A DNA stretch of 32,226 nucleotides, taken from contig JAHDBI010000016.1 in NCBI GenBank assembly GCA_020630475.1, positions 2,686-34,911 of the forward strand. Direction: 5' to 3'. Under the pieces are notes generated by a model. The model was not told the DNA's origin. It was given only the letters and a program-made list of their open reading frames with translations, and did no database searches. Within the stretch, counting starts at the first letter, position 1; each line of letters begins with the position of its first letter. Below, piece by piece: positions 25,593 through 32,226 of the stretch. This stretch comes from Saprospiraceae bacterium. GTDB lineage: Bacteria > Bacteroidota > Bacteroidia > Chitinophagales > Saprospiraceae. A program made the translations under genes and the position numbers.

Positions 25593-25670
25593 AGTTAAGT
25601 CTAACCTGACTTAGTTTTTACTGATAGTAGACCAAAGATTAATGGGTCCGAAAGGTCCCATGTATTTTTT
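25593..25670 (+). promoter_or_regulatory. Tandem hairpins in the P3 leader, terminator-like (candidate attenuator)
   Basis: Hairpin 1 (25593-25616) has a 9-bp stem with two wobbles and is followed by Ts. Hairpin 2 (25642-25661) has a GAAA tetraloop and is followed by GTATTTTTT. They lie 95-170 nt before the P3 ATG and about 290 nt after the previous gene, so they fit a leader better than an ordinary terminator of the lipoprotein gene, but the latter cannot be excluded. Confidence 0.45.
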
Positions 25671-25744
25671 ATTAACTAATAATTCATTGGGGAATTATTG
25701 TGCAATACCATGTACGTTACTTCTCCCAATACAGTAAAATTTAA

Positions 25745-25764
25745 ATAACTAAAAATTGGATCTC
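25745..25764 (+). promoter_or_regulatory. ATAACT-type pre-start element of P3
   Basis: ATAACTAAAAATTGGATCTC abuts the ATG at 25765. Its position and ends match the elements before P1, the small gene and P2, and it favours 25765 over the in-frame TTG at 25756, which would fall inside the element. Confidence 0.45.
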
Positions 25765-28700
25765 ATGAAGAAAACGAATACGTTTTTGAATTGGCAAACG
25801 GGAAGATGGAAGATTATGTTCTTGTTTGTTTTTGCACTAGGTTCCCTAAGTGTATCTACCCAAGCCCAGACTTGTTCTTTGGCTTGTAATGGTACCACTA
25901 ACATTTCACTTGATAATTTAGCTTGTGAAGCATTAGTGACACCAGAGATGATTTTAAACGATCAAGCGACATCTTGTCCAGCTAGTACTGGTTACACAGT
26001 TTCTATTACTGATCAGTTTGGAAATCCTATTTCAACTTTAACTGCTCCTTCACCTACAAATCCTGCAAATACAGGACAGTATGTGGACGCTGATTACGTT
26101 GGTTGGACATTACACGTTGTAGTGACTGACAATGATTCAGGTAATTCATGTTGGGGCTTTATTACGGTTGAAGACAAATTAGCTCCTGTTATAACTTGTC
26201 CTACTGATACGGTTGACATGTATTGTTATAACCTTCAGGATTATTTCCCAGTTATCATGGATAACTGTGATACAGCACCAGATACAATCTTATTAAGCGA
26301 AACGGTTAACGCTAATGATTGTGATGGTTCTATGCCTGATAGTGTGCTTAAGGTAATTACAAGAGAATATGTTGCTATGGATGACTATGGTAATGTTTCT
26401 AATACCTGTGAAGTACACATTAGAGTAAATAGATTAGATAGTTTGGAAATGCCATTAATTGTTTGTCCATCAAGTTTATTCTTGTCAAACAATACACATC
26501 TTGAATGTGATGGTAATTATCCTAGAATTACGGAAGGTCCTTATACTGGTCATCCTGACCCAGTATTTACAGGTGTTCCATATATTGATCCGGATGCAAC
26601 TCCAGGTTCTGGTGATGAAATTTTATTATATCCAGACCCAGATTTATACTGTAATATTTTGGTTTCTTTTACCGATGTTGAGTTAGCACAAATTGGTTGT
26701 GTAACTAAAATCATGAGAACATGGAATATTATTGAATGGTCTTGTTCTAGCCCACAAAGATCTAGAGTATGTGTTCAAATGATTGAAATTGTTGATGATG
26801 AAGGACCAACATTCACTTGTCCTGCAGATATGACAGTTACAACAAACACTTCTGGAAATTATAATGATCCTATTCACGGGATGATTACATGTGCTGCTAA
26901 CATTACTTTACCCGCTTTATCTTTAACAGATAACTGTGATAATGCTCCTTATACAGTAAGTGTAACTTACCCAGGAGGTTCTTTATCAACAAATGGTGGC
27001 CCTGTTAATTTACCTATGGGACCAAATGTTATAACATATACAGCATATGATGGTTGTTACAATTCTTCAACTTGTCAAATGACTGTTACTGTTGTTGATA
27101 ACACAGCTCCTGTTGCAGTATGTGATCAATTTACAGTGGTTAGTTTAACAAATAGTACACCAACGGGTGTTGGTCAAACTCATGTATATGCTTCTACTTT
27201 TGATGATGGAAGTTATGACGATTGTGCAGTTAGCTGTATGGTTGCTCAAAGAATGTTTGATGATCCATGTGAATGTGAAGTACCTTCCTATTCAGGAATG
27301 GATTATTTAGGTGAGTACGATGGACACCACTACTACTTGTCTCATTTAGCTTTTCCTGGAGATGTTGCTCGTAAAAAAGCAGCTGCTCTTGGTGGTTACT
27401 TAGCGGTAACTAGAACTGGTGCAGAATTTAACTGGGTGCACCAACAAGTTCAAGATGTATTCTCAACTGATGCATACTACATAGGTATGGAAAGAGTTGG
27501 AACAGGAAATACAAATGCTAATTTCAGATGGATAAATGGTCAAACACTTACGTATAGTAACTGGGGCGCTGGTGATCCAAATAATATTGGTGGTATAGAA
27601 AACTGTGTTGAGGTATGGCCGAATGGCGAATGGAACGACGTTCCTTGTGGTGAGACCATGAGATTTGTTATGGAACTTGATGATCCATGTGATGGATTTA
27701 GTGATTACGTTCCTTTCTGTTGTGGTGATGTTGGAAACGAAGACTTAATGGTAACGTTTAGAGTTATTGATATCTATGGTAACTACAACGACTGTATGGT
27801 TAATGTAGAAGTACAAGATAAATTAGCTCCTGTGATTACATGTCCTGCTAGTATGAATGTAGAGTGTGACATGAACTATGACGAGAACAATTTAGCAGCT
27901 TCTTTTGGTGAGGCGACGGCTACTGATAACTGTAGTGTAACCATCACTGAAACTGCTGACTTTAATTTAAATCAATGTAATATTGGTACAATAACAAGAA
28001 CGTTTACTGCTACAGATGCAGGAGGAAGAACTGATGTTTGTACTCAGATAATTACATTTGGAAATTCTGATCCATTTAATAATTCACCATTTAATGATAT
28101 TACTTGGCCATCAGATGAAACAATCGAAGGATGTGCTGATCCAGAAAGTGCTGATTTCCACCCAGACAATACAGGTTACCCATTATTTAATGAAGATGAG
28201 TGTGATCTAGTAGGTTCTAACTGGGACGATCAGTATTTCCCTTTCAACAATGCAAATGGAGATGCATGTTTCAAAATATTAAGAACTTGGTCGGTAATTG
28301 ACTGGTGTCAACCAGGATTACCTCAATGGACCCACTTACAAGTAATCAAAGTAAACAACACTGTTGATCCTGTGATCACTAGTGATTGTTCAGAGAAAAC
28401 TACATGTACTTTTGATGCTCAATGTCAAGATGGTTTCATTGAATTAACAGCTTCTGCAACAGACGATTGTACAGAAGATATGAAATGGACTGCACAAATA
28501 GATATAGATAACGATGGCTCTTTCGACGGCGCTTACTCTCAAACTGGAACTGGTAATGCCGCTGACGTAAGTGGTGATTACCCAATTGGTGAACACAGTG
28601 TATTATGGACATTTGAAGATCTTTGTGGAAACAAAGCATCTTGTACTCAAAACTTTAATATTGTTAACTGTAAGGCACCAACACCTTATTGTATCAATGG

Positions 28701-30231
28701 ATTAGCTATTGATTTAATGCCTCAGGATACTGATGGCGATGGAGAAATCGATTGGGGAATGGTTGTTATCTGGGCTTCAGATTTTGACGCAGGAAGTAAC
28801 CACCCATGTGGATACCCAGTAACAATGGCGTTCTCAGAAGACATTACGGATACCAATATAGAATTCAATTGTAACATGATGGGTAACCAGTCAGTTGATG
28901 TTTATGCTATCGCAACATTACCTGACGGCTCTGAAGTGAGTGCATACTGTACTACATTTGTAAATGTTCAAGATAACATGGGAGCTTGCCCTACTGGTGG
29001 TCTTGTAGCCAATGTTTCTGGTAGAATTGCTACCGAAAATGCTGAAGATATCGAAGATGTAGCGGTTACATTAGATGGTGGTCAAATGCCTGCTGAAATG
29101 ACAGATGTTTCTGGTGAGTACGCATTCCCTGAGATGCCTTATGGCGGTGCATATGTTGTTGATCCTGCTAAGAACACTGATCCAATGAATGGTGTATCTA
29201 CACTTGATTTAGTATTAATTCAAAAGCACATTTTACAATTGGAAGCATTAAACTCTCCATACAAATTGGTAGCTGCTGATATTAACGCTGACCAGGAAAT
29301 TTCTGCAATTGATTTAGTTGAATTGAGAAAATTAATTCTTGGAATCTATGCTGATTTCCCTGCAAATGAATCTTGGAGATTCATCGATGCAGCATTCGAT
29401 ATCACAAGTGTTGATCCTTTATCTGTGACTTTACCTGAAGTTTATGAGATAGAGTCTCTTAACTCGGATATGATCATTGATTTTGTTGGGGTGAAAACTG
29501 GTGACGTTAACAACTCTGTGACGGTTAACTTAACGAGTACTTCTTCTGAAGCTAGAAATGTAAATGCTCTAGAATTGAATACTGAGGATATCGCTTTCGC
29601 GAAAGGTGACATTATTGATGTTCCATTCAATGTATCTGACGATATGAATTTATTAGGATACCAATTTACTATTGACTTTGATGAGTCAGTATTAGAATTA
29701 GTATCAACAAATTCTGCTGCGGCAACTGTTGAAGAAACTAACTTTGGATTCAATAGAATCAATGAAGGTTTAGTGACTACTAGTTGGCATGATTCTAAAG
29801 TCTTGAATGTAAATTCAAATGAGGCTTTATTCTCTATCCAATTCAAAGCAATTGGCACTAGTTCTATCAGTCAATCAATTGAAGTGAATTCTTCAATCAC
29901 AAATGCAGAAGCATACAATGATAATGTTGAAGTAATGCATGTGAATCTAAGATTCGGAAACGATATCTCAGGATTTGCACTTTACCAAAATACTCCTAAC
30001 CCGTTTACAAATTCAACGGATATTAGCTTCACTTTACCTCAAGCAGGTAATGCAACGCTTACATTCTTTGACGTAACTGGTAAGAGGCTAAGTACAATTA
30101 ATAATTACTATGAGGCTGGATTCAATACAGTGAGCATAAGTAAAGATCAATTGTCTTCAGCTGGAGTAATTTACTATACACTAGAAACTTCTAACAATTC
30201 TTCTACAATGAAGATGGTTGTTCTGAAGTAA
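25765..30231 (+). CDS. P3: T9SS type A giant surface protein with C-type lectin, HYR-like repeats, dockerin and cohesin-like modules
   Basis: 1488 residues from the ATG at 25765. Signal peptide (cleaved near TQAQ, 35), the shared N-terminal module (36-145, WGFITVEDKLAPVITC), and HYR/Ig modules, one of which is interrupted by a C-type lectin domain (about 505-640). The lectin has the long-loop and beta-4 signatures GDPNN...GIENCVEVWPNGEWNDVPC; DPN and WND are the usual calcium and sugar ligand positions, with Asp in place of the more common Glu or Gln. HYR modules continue to about 1075, followed by a carboxypeptidase-regulatory-like fold (1082-1134), a dockerin (about 1137-1194, loops NTDPMNGVSTLD and DINADQEISAID), a cohesin-like fold (about 1268-1395, LLGYQFTIDFD, EGLVTTSW), and a type A sorting domain (about 1402-1488, NTPNPFTNS). 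No cysteine follows residue 1075. Probably a calcium-dependent sugar-binding surface protein; target glycan unknown. Confidence 0.9.
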   Translation: MKKTNTFLNWQTGRWKIMFLFVFALGSLSVSTQAQTCSLACNGTTNISLDNLACEALVTPEMILNDQATSCPASTGYTVSITDQFGNPISTLTAPSPTNPANTGQYVDADYVGWTLHVVVTDNDSGNSCWGFITVEDKLAPVITCPTDTVDMYCYNLQDYFPVIMDNCDTAPDTILLSETVNANDCDGSMPDSVLKVITREYVAMDDYGNVSNTCEVHIRVNRLDSLEMPLIVCPSSLFLSNNTHLECDGNYPRITEGPYTGHPDPVFTGVPYIDPDATPGSGDEILLYPDPDLYCNILVSFTDVELAQIGCVTKIMRTWNIIEWSCSSPQRSRVCVQMIEIVDDEGPTFTCPADMTVTTNTSGNYNDPIHGMITCAANITLPALSLTDNCDNAPYTVSVTYPGGSLSTNGGPVNLPMGPNVITYTAYDGCYNSSTCQMTVTVVDNTAPVAVCDQFTVVSLTNSTPTGVGQTHVYASTFDDGSYDDCAVSCMVAQRMFDDPCECEVPSYSGMDYLGEYDGHHYYLSHLAFPGDVARKKAAALGGYLAVTRTGAEFNWVHQQVQDVFSTDAYYIGMERVGTGNTNANFRWINGQTLTYSNWGAGDPNNIGGIENCVEVWPNGEWNDVPCGETMRFVMELDDPCDGFSDYVPFCCGDVGNEDLMVTFRVIDIYGNYNDCMVNVEVQDKLAPVITCPASMNVECDMNYDENNLAASFGEATATDNCSVTITETADFNLNQCNIGTITRTFTATDAGGRTDVCTQIITFGNSDPFNNSPFNDITWPSDETIEGCADPESADFHPDNTGYPLFNEDECDLVGSNWDDQYFPFNNANGDACFKILRTWSVIDWCQPGLPQWTHLQVIKVNNTVDPVITSDCSEKTTCTFDAQCQDGFIELTASATDDCTEDMKWTAQIDIDNDGSFDGAYSQTGTGNAADVSGDYPIGEHSVLWTFEDLCGNKASCTQNFNIVNCKAPTPYCINGLAIDLMPQDTDGDGEIDWGMVVIWASDFDAGSNHPCGYPVTMAFSEDITDTNIEFNCNMMGNQSVDVYAIATLPDGSEVSAYCTTFVNVQDNMGACPTGGLVANVSGRIATENAEDIEDVAVTLDGGQMPAEMTDVSGEYAFPEMPYGGAYVVDPAKNTDPMNGVSTLDLVLIQKHILQLEALNSPYKLVAADINADQEISAIDLVELRKLILGIYADFPANESWRFIDAAFDITSVDPLSVTLPEVYEIESLNSDMIIDFVGVKTGDVNNSVTVNLTSTSSEARNVNALELNTEDIAFAKGDIIDVPFNVSDDMNLLGYQFTIDFDESVLELVSTNSAAATVEETNFGFNRINEGLVTTSWHDSKVLNVNSNEALFSIQFKAIGTSSISQSIEVNSSITNAEAYNDNVEVMHVNLRFGNDISGFALYQNTPNPFTNSTDISFTLPQAGNATLTFFDVTGKRLSTINNYYEAGFNTVSISKDQLSSAGVIYYTLETSNNSSTMKMVVLK
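27257..27272 (+). repeat. Left copy of the 16-bp direct repeat flanking the lectin domain
   Basis: TTGATGATCCATGTGA, identical to 27677-27692. The copies are exactly 420 nt (140 codons) apart, in the same reading frame (encoding DDPCE and DDPCD), and bracket the C-type lectin segment of P3. Confidence 0.9.
27677..27692 (+). repeat. Right copy of the 16-bp direct repeat flanking the lectin domain
   Basis: Same 16 bases as 27257-27272. Bases on both outer sides differ, so the identity stops sharply. Confidence 0.9.
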
Positions 30232-30264
30232 TAAGATATATAAGAATTACTGTTTTTGGGATGG

Positions 30265-30300
30265 GACCCCTCTCCATGAAGTTGGAGGGGGTCTTTTTTT
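30265..30300 (+). terminator. Intrinsic terminator after P3
   Basis: Stem beginning GACCCC and closing GGGGTC with an internal TCTCCA / TGGAG extension, followed by T7. It is preceded by the same GTTTTTGGGATGG 13-mer (30252-30264) as the second P2 terminator. Confidence 0.9.
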
Positions 30301-30315
30301 ATTTAAAAACTTCAA

Positions 30316-30323
30316 TACCTTTG
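30316..30323 (+). promoter_or_regulatory. -7 element (TACCTTTG) of the ruvX-def unit
   Basis: Exact TAnnTTTG match ending 7 nt before the ATG at 30331. Transcription should start at or within a few nucleotides of the ATG, so the ruvX message is probably leaderless or nearly so. No clear -33 TTTG; a T-run from the terminator occupies that place. Confidence 0.55.
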
Positions 30324-30330
30324 CGGCTTT

Positions 30331-30741
30331 ATGGCAAGAATCTTAGGTATTGATTACGGTCTTAAACGCACTGGTTTAAGTGTCACAGATCCTTTGCAAA
30401 TTATTGTAACAGGACTTGACTATGTAGGGACTGATGACCTTATGGATTACCTCAAAGAATACATGAGTAAAGAAAATGTTGAAAAGATCGTAATGGGTTG
30501 GCCCACTCACGCAGATGGTAATCCAACATATCTAGCTAAGCACATTGAAAAGTTTGAAGCGCAATTAAGAAAATTATATCCATCGCTTACTTTAGATCGA
30601 ATGGACGAATCTTTCAGTTCGGCGGAAGCCAAAACAATACTCATAAAATCAGGAGTTCCTCGAAAAAAAAGAGCTATAAAAGGAAACGTTGATAAGTTAA
30701 GCGCAGTTATAATCTTACAGAAATACTTAAAGCATATCTAA
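30331..30741 (+). CDS. ruvX: RuvX/YqgF-family pre-16S rRNA processing nuclease / putative Holliday junction resolvase
   Basis: 136 residues, standard for the family. The RNase H-like fold is shown by ILGIDYGLKRTGLSVTDP (4-21, Asp8), VMGWPTHADGNP (54-65), the MDESFSSAEA motif (91-100, Glu93) and NVDKLSAVIILQKYL (119-133, Asp121), which give the acidic active site. In other bacteria the protein takes part in 5' maturation of 16S rRNA and was first annotated as a Holliday junction resolvase. The next gene (def) begins 3 nt after its stop codon, so the two form a tight operon of translation-related functions. Confidence 0.95.
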   Translation: MARILGIDYGLKRTGLSVTDPLQIIVTGLDYVGTDDLMDYLKEYMSKENVEKIVMGWPTHADGNPTYLAKHIEKFEAQLRKLYPSLTLDRMDESFSSAEAKTILIKSGVPRKKRAIKGNVDKLSAVIILQKYLKHI

Positions 30742-30744
30742 TAA

Positions 30745-31299
30745 ATGTTATTACCAATATTTGCATATGGTCAACCAGTCCTTAAAAAAGTAGCTAAGGA
30801 CATCGATAAAGACTATCCAGACTTACTTACCTTAATTGAAAATATGTGGGATACCATGTATAATGCAAAAGGTGTGGGTCTAGCAGCACCTCAAATCGGT
30901 TTATCTATTCGACTTTTCTTAATCGATACCATTCAAATGATGGAGGAAGGAAAAGAAGAGGAGGGTGTTAAAAAAGCATTTATCAATGCACAAATTCTTG
31001 AAGAAGAAGGGGATGAGTGGAACTATGAAGAAGGTTGTTTAAGCATACCAAAGTTGACTGGAGATGTCTCTCGAAAAGAGCAGGTCACAATCAAGTATTT
31101 TGATGAAAATTTTAATGAACATACAGAAACATTCGATGGAATTCACGCTCGAGTAATTCAACACGAATACGATCATATTGAGGGAGTGCTGTTCACAGAG
31201 AAATTAAAACCGATCAAAAAACGTATGATCAAAAGAAAATTAGAGGCCATCAAAAAAGGTAACGTTGATGCCGAATATAGATTGAAATTTGTACTCTAA
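30745..31299 (+). CDS. def: Peptide deformylase
   Basis: 184 residues. It removes the formyl group from the N-terminal methionine of new proteins, using a metal (usually iron). All three family motifs are present: GVGLAAPQIG (43-52), EGCLSIP (96-102, metal ligand Cys98) and HEYDH (140-144, both histidines ligands, Glu141 catalytic). The insertion EEGKEEEGV between strands is common in Bacteroidota homologues. Starts 3 nt after ruvX. Its last 4 nt overlap the end of the convergent gene on the minus strand. Confidence 0.97.
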   Translation: MLLPIFAYGQPVLKKVAKDIDKDYPDLLTLIENMWDTMYNAKGVGLAAPQIGLSIRLFLIDTIQMMEEGKEEEGVKKAFINAQILEEEGDEWNYEEGCLSIPKLTGDVSRKEQVTIKYFDENFNEHTETFDGIHARVIQHEYDHIEGVLFTEKLKPIKKRMIKRKLEAIKKGNVDAEYRLKFVL

Positions 31300-31787
31300 T
31301 TAAGTGATTTATACTTGATTCTAAAACGTTCTATTTGCCTTCTATGTCGTAGAATATGTACAATGGCATGTTCCATGAGTTGTTCATAATCAAATACTTG
31401 CCCGGATTGAAAGAAAACTAAGTCTGATTTCTCTTGACTGTCCAGAGTAAGGTTTGGATATGCTTCAAATAGAGCTACATTGTAGGTAAACATTTCTTTT
31501 AAGGCAATGATATAATCATCAATGTTGTCGCAAACAATGGATTCATTGGCTTCCACCTTATCCCCTTTGTTTTTACGAATGGCCTGCGTATAAAAATACC
31601 CTGCACGAATAACATGGGTCAAAATGGTTTGAATCGAACGACAGTCTTCATCCTTAGTTTCAGTGTCAATGATACAGGTTAATTCATCTGGATGAATTGA
31701 CCGAATGACATCAAATAATTCATCCATTGCTTTTTCATATTCATCTAAAAGTGCTCCAATTGCACCTTGATCTCTATACGCTTTCAT
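31296..31787 (-). CDS. DinB-like four-helix putative metal-dependent protein
   Basis: 163 residues, all helical in appearance. Candidate metal-binding histidines are in ILTHVIRAGYFY and in the C-terminal MEHAIVHILRHRRQIERF, as in the DinB/YfiT superfamily, whose members often act as thiol- or damage-related enzymes. The exact activity cannot be named. Stop codon TAG (31298-31296) overlaps the end of def on the opposite strand by 4 nt. It lies 5 nt downstream of the RNase HI gene, so it is probably co-transcribed with it. Confidence 0.75.
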   Translation of the reverse strand: MKAYRDQGAIGALLDEYEKAMDELFDVIRSIHPDELTCIIDTETKDEDCRSIQTILTHVIRAGYFYTQAIRKNKGDKVEANESIVCDNIDDYIIALKEMFTYNVALFEAYPNLTLDSQEKSDLVFFQSGQVFDYEQLMEHAIVHILRHRRQIERFRIKYKSLN

Positions 31788-31792
31788 AAAGT

Positions 31793-32226
31793 TTATTTAC
31801 GTCCAAAGTCAGCAGGGATTTCGCCCCAGTTTTTAGTGTCCCATTTGAGTATTGGGTTCGTATATTTATTTTCTTTAAGCCATTTTTCGGCTTTCGCCAA
31901 TGTATTCTGTAACGGATTTGAACCATACTTTTCAAAAAGTTTGGTATTCACTTTTTTCTTACGTACCCAAGCCATGGCCGTTCTTGAGTCAGTATAAATG
32001 GCAGTGTCATGGCGATTATTTCGTTGCAGCAAAGCTATGGCGTAGACAATGCCTAAAAATTCGCCGATGTTATTTGTACCTAATGGATAAGGTCCTTTTT
32101 TGAATATTTCTTCGGCATTATGTGTGTAGACTCCGCGATATTCCATTTCACCCGGATTTCCACTACAAGCTGCATCAACGCAAATGCTATTTTGTACAAT
32201 ATTTTTATTGTTGGTTTTCGACCTGC
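31793..32226 (-). CDS. rnhA: Ribonuclease HI, C-terminal part (5' end outside window)
   Basis: About 144 residues reading in from the right edge. The RNase H catalytic acidic residues are visible: SICVDAACSGNPG (first Asp), TNNIGEFLGIVYAI (Glu), AIYTDSRTAMAWV (Asp), and the terminal WGEIPADFGRK (fourth acidic position). The frame is open to the window end; an ATG at 32146 is only an internal methionine, because the first catalytic Asp lies upstream of it. Bacteroidota versions often carry an N-terminal viroplasmin-type RNA/DNA-binding domain, which would lie outside the window. The enzyme cuts RNA in RNA-DNA hybrids. Confidence 0.9.
   Translation of the reverse strand, partial: RSKTNNKNIVQNSICVDAACSGNPGEMEYRGVYTHNAEEIFKKGPYPLGTNNIGEFLGIVYAIALLQRNNRHDTAIYTDSRTAMAWVRKKKVNTKLFEKYGSNPLQNTLAKAEKWLKENKYTNPILKWDTKNWGEIPADFGRK

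Larger units (their letters stand above)
25304..25764 (+). other. Intergenic region with putative promoter and double-hairpin leader before P3
   Basis: No gene seen. An inverted repeat ACATATA / TATATGT (25306-25328) follows the lipoprotein stop codon but has no T-run. A TATATTTG element (25500-25507) would give a leader of about 250 nt. The leader contains two tandem hairpins each followed by T-rich sequence: AGTTAAGTC / GACTTAGTT (25593-25616) and ATGGGTCC-GAAA-GGTCCCAT with one T-T mismatch (25642-25661). Confidence 0.5.

Noticed and set aside
25756..25764. TTG start for P3 three codons upstream
   Set aside because: The ATG at 25765 matches the conserved element/ATG arrangement of its paralogs; the TTG lies inside that element.
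29442..29858. 138-codon antisense open frame opposite the P3 cohesin-like module
   Set aside because: Same shadow effect as in P2; the sense strand is a clear conserved domain.
5112..30231. A true cellulosome or polysaccharide-degrading locus
   Set aside because: No glycoside hydrolase, carbohydrate esterase, polysaccharide lyase or SusC/SusD pair is visible; the dockerins are on adhesin-like proteins only.
31767..32103. Plus-strand open frames opposite the RNase HI gene
   Set aside because: They overlap the well-supported minus-strand rnhA with its catalytic motifs, and show no protein features.

Overview
The window is a stretch of a Bacteroidota chromosome. The evidence is type IX secretion (T9SS) C-terminal signals of both classes (type A and the gliding-motility type B), a PorP/SprF-family partner protein, AT-rich TAnnTTTG-type promoter elements, and very large signal-peptide-bearing adhesin-like proteins. 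The dockerin module with the NGVSTLDLVLIQKHIL core and the HYR-rich style resemble marine or sludge Saprospiria-type bacteria; that placement is inference. No tRNA, rRNA, CRISPR array, insertion sequence or prophage was seen.

Layout. 1-827 (minus): 5' part of a conserved Bacteroidota envelope protein running off the left edge. 1273-4194: a T9SS-exported animal-type heme peroxidase and a glycosylasparaginase. 4307-4981: a NarL/LuxR-type response regulator whose phospho-acceptor Asp is Glu. 5112-30231 is the core: three giant paralogs (called P1 5112-9362, P2 15158-21817, P3 25765-30231 here), a 1126-residue type B protein with three N-terminal cohesin-like modules (S, 9661-13041) followed by its PorP/SprF partner (13070-14032), a small secreted protein of unknown function (14640-15101), and a surface FG-GAP/ASPIC lipoprotein (21971-25303). 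30331-32226: housekeeping genes (ruvX, def, a DinB-like protein, RNase HI cut by the right edge).

The main point of interest is the core. P1, P2 and P3 each end in the same cassette: carboxypeptidase-regulatory-like fold, two-loop dockerin, cohesin-like Ig fold, type A sorting signal. Their N-terminal parts are cysteine-rich HYR/Ig mosaics carrying P-domains (P1, P2) or a C-type lectin (P3). The nearby S protein carries three cohesin-like modules, SprB-like repeats and a type B signal. Together they look like the parts of a T9SS-delivered, calcium-dependent cohesin/dockerin surface assembly without any glycoside hydrolase. The binding itself is inference.

Shared non-coding signals support co-regulation: an ATAAC(C/T)-led element directly before the ATG of P1, the small gene, P2 and P3; related terminator blocks after P2 and P3; and structured leaders of about 230-260 nt before the small gene and P3.
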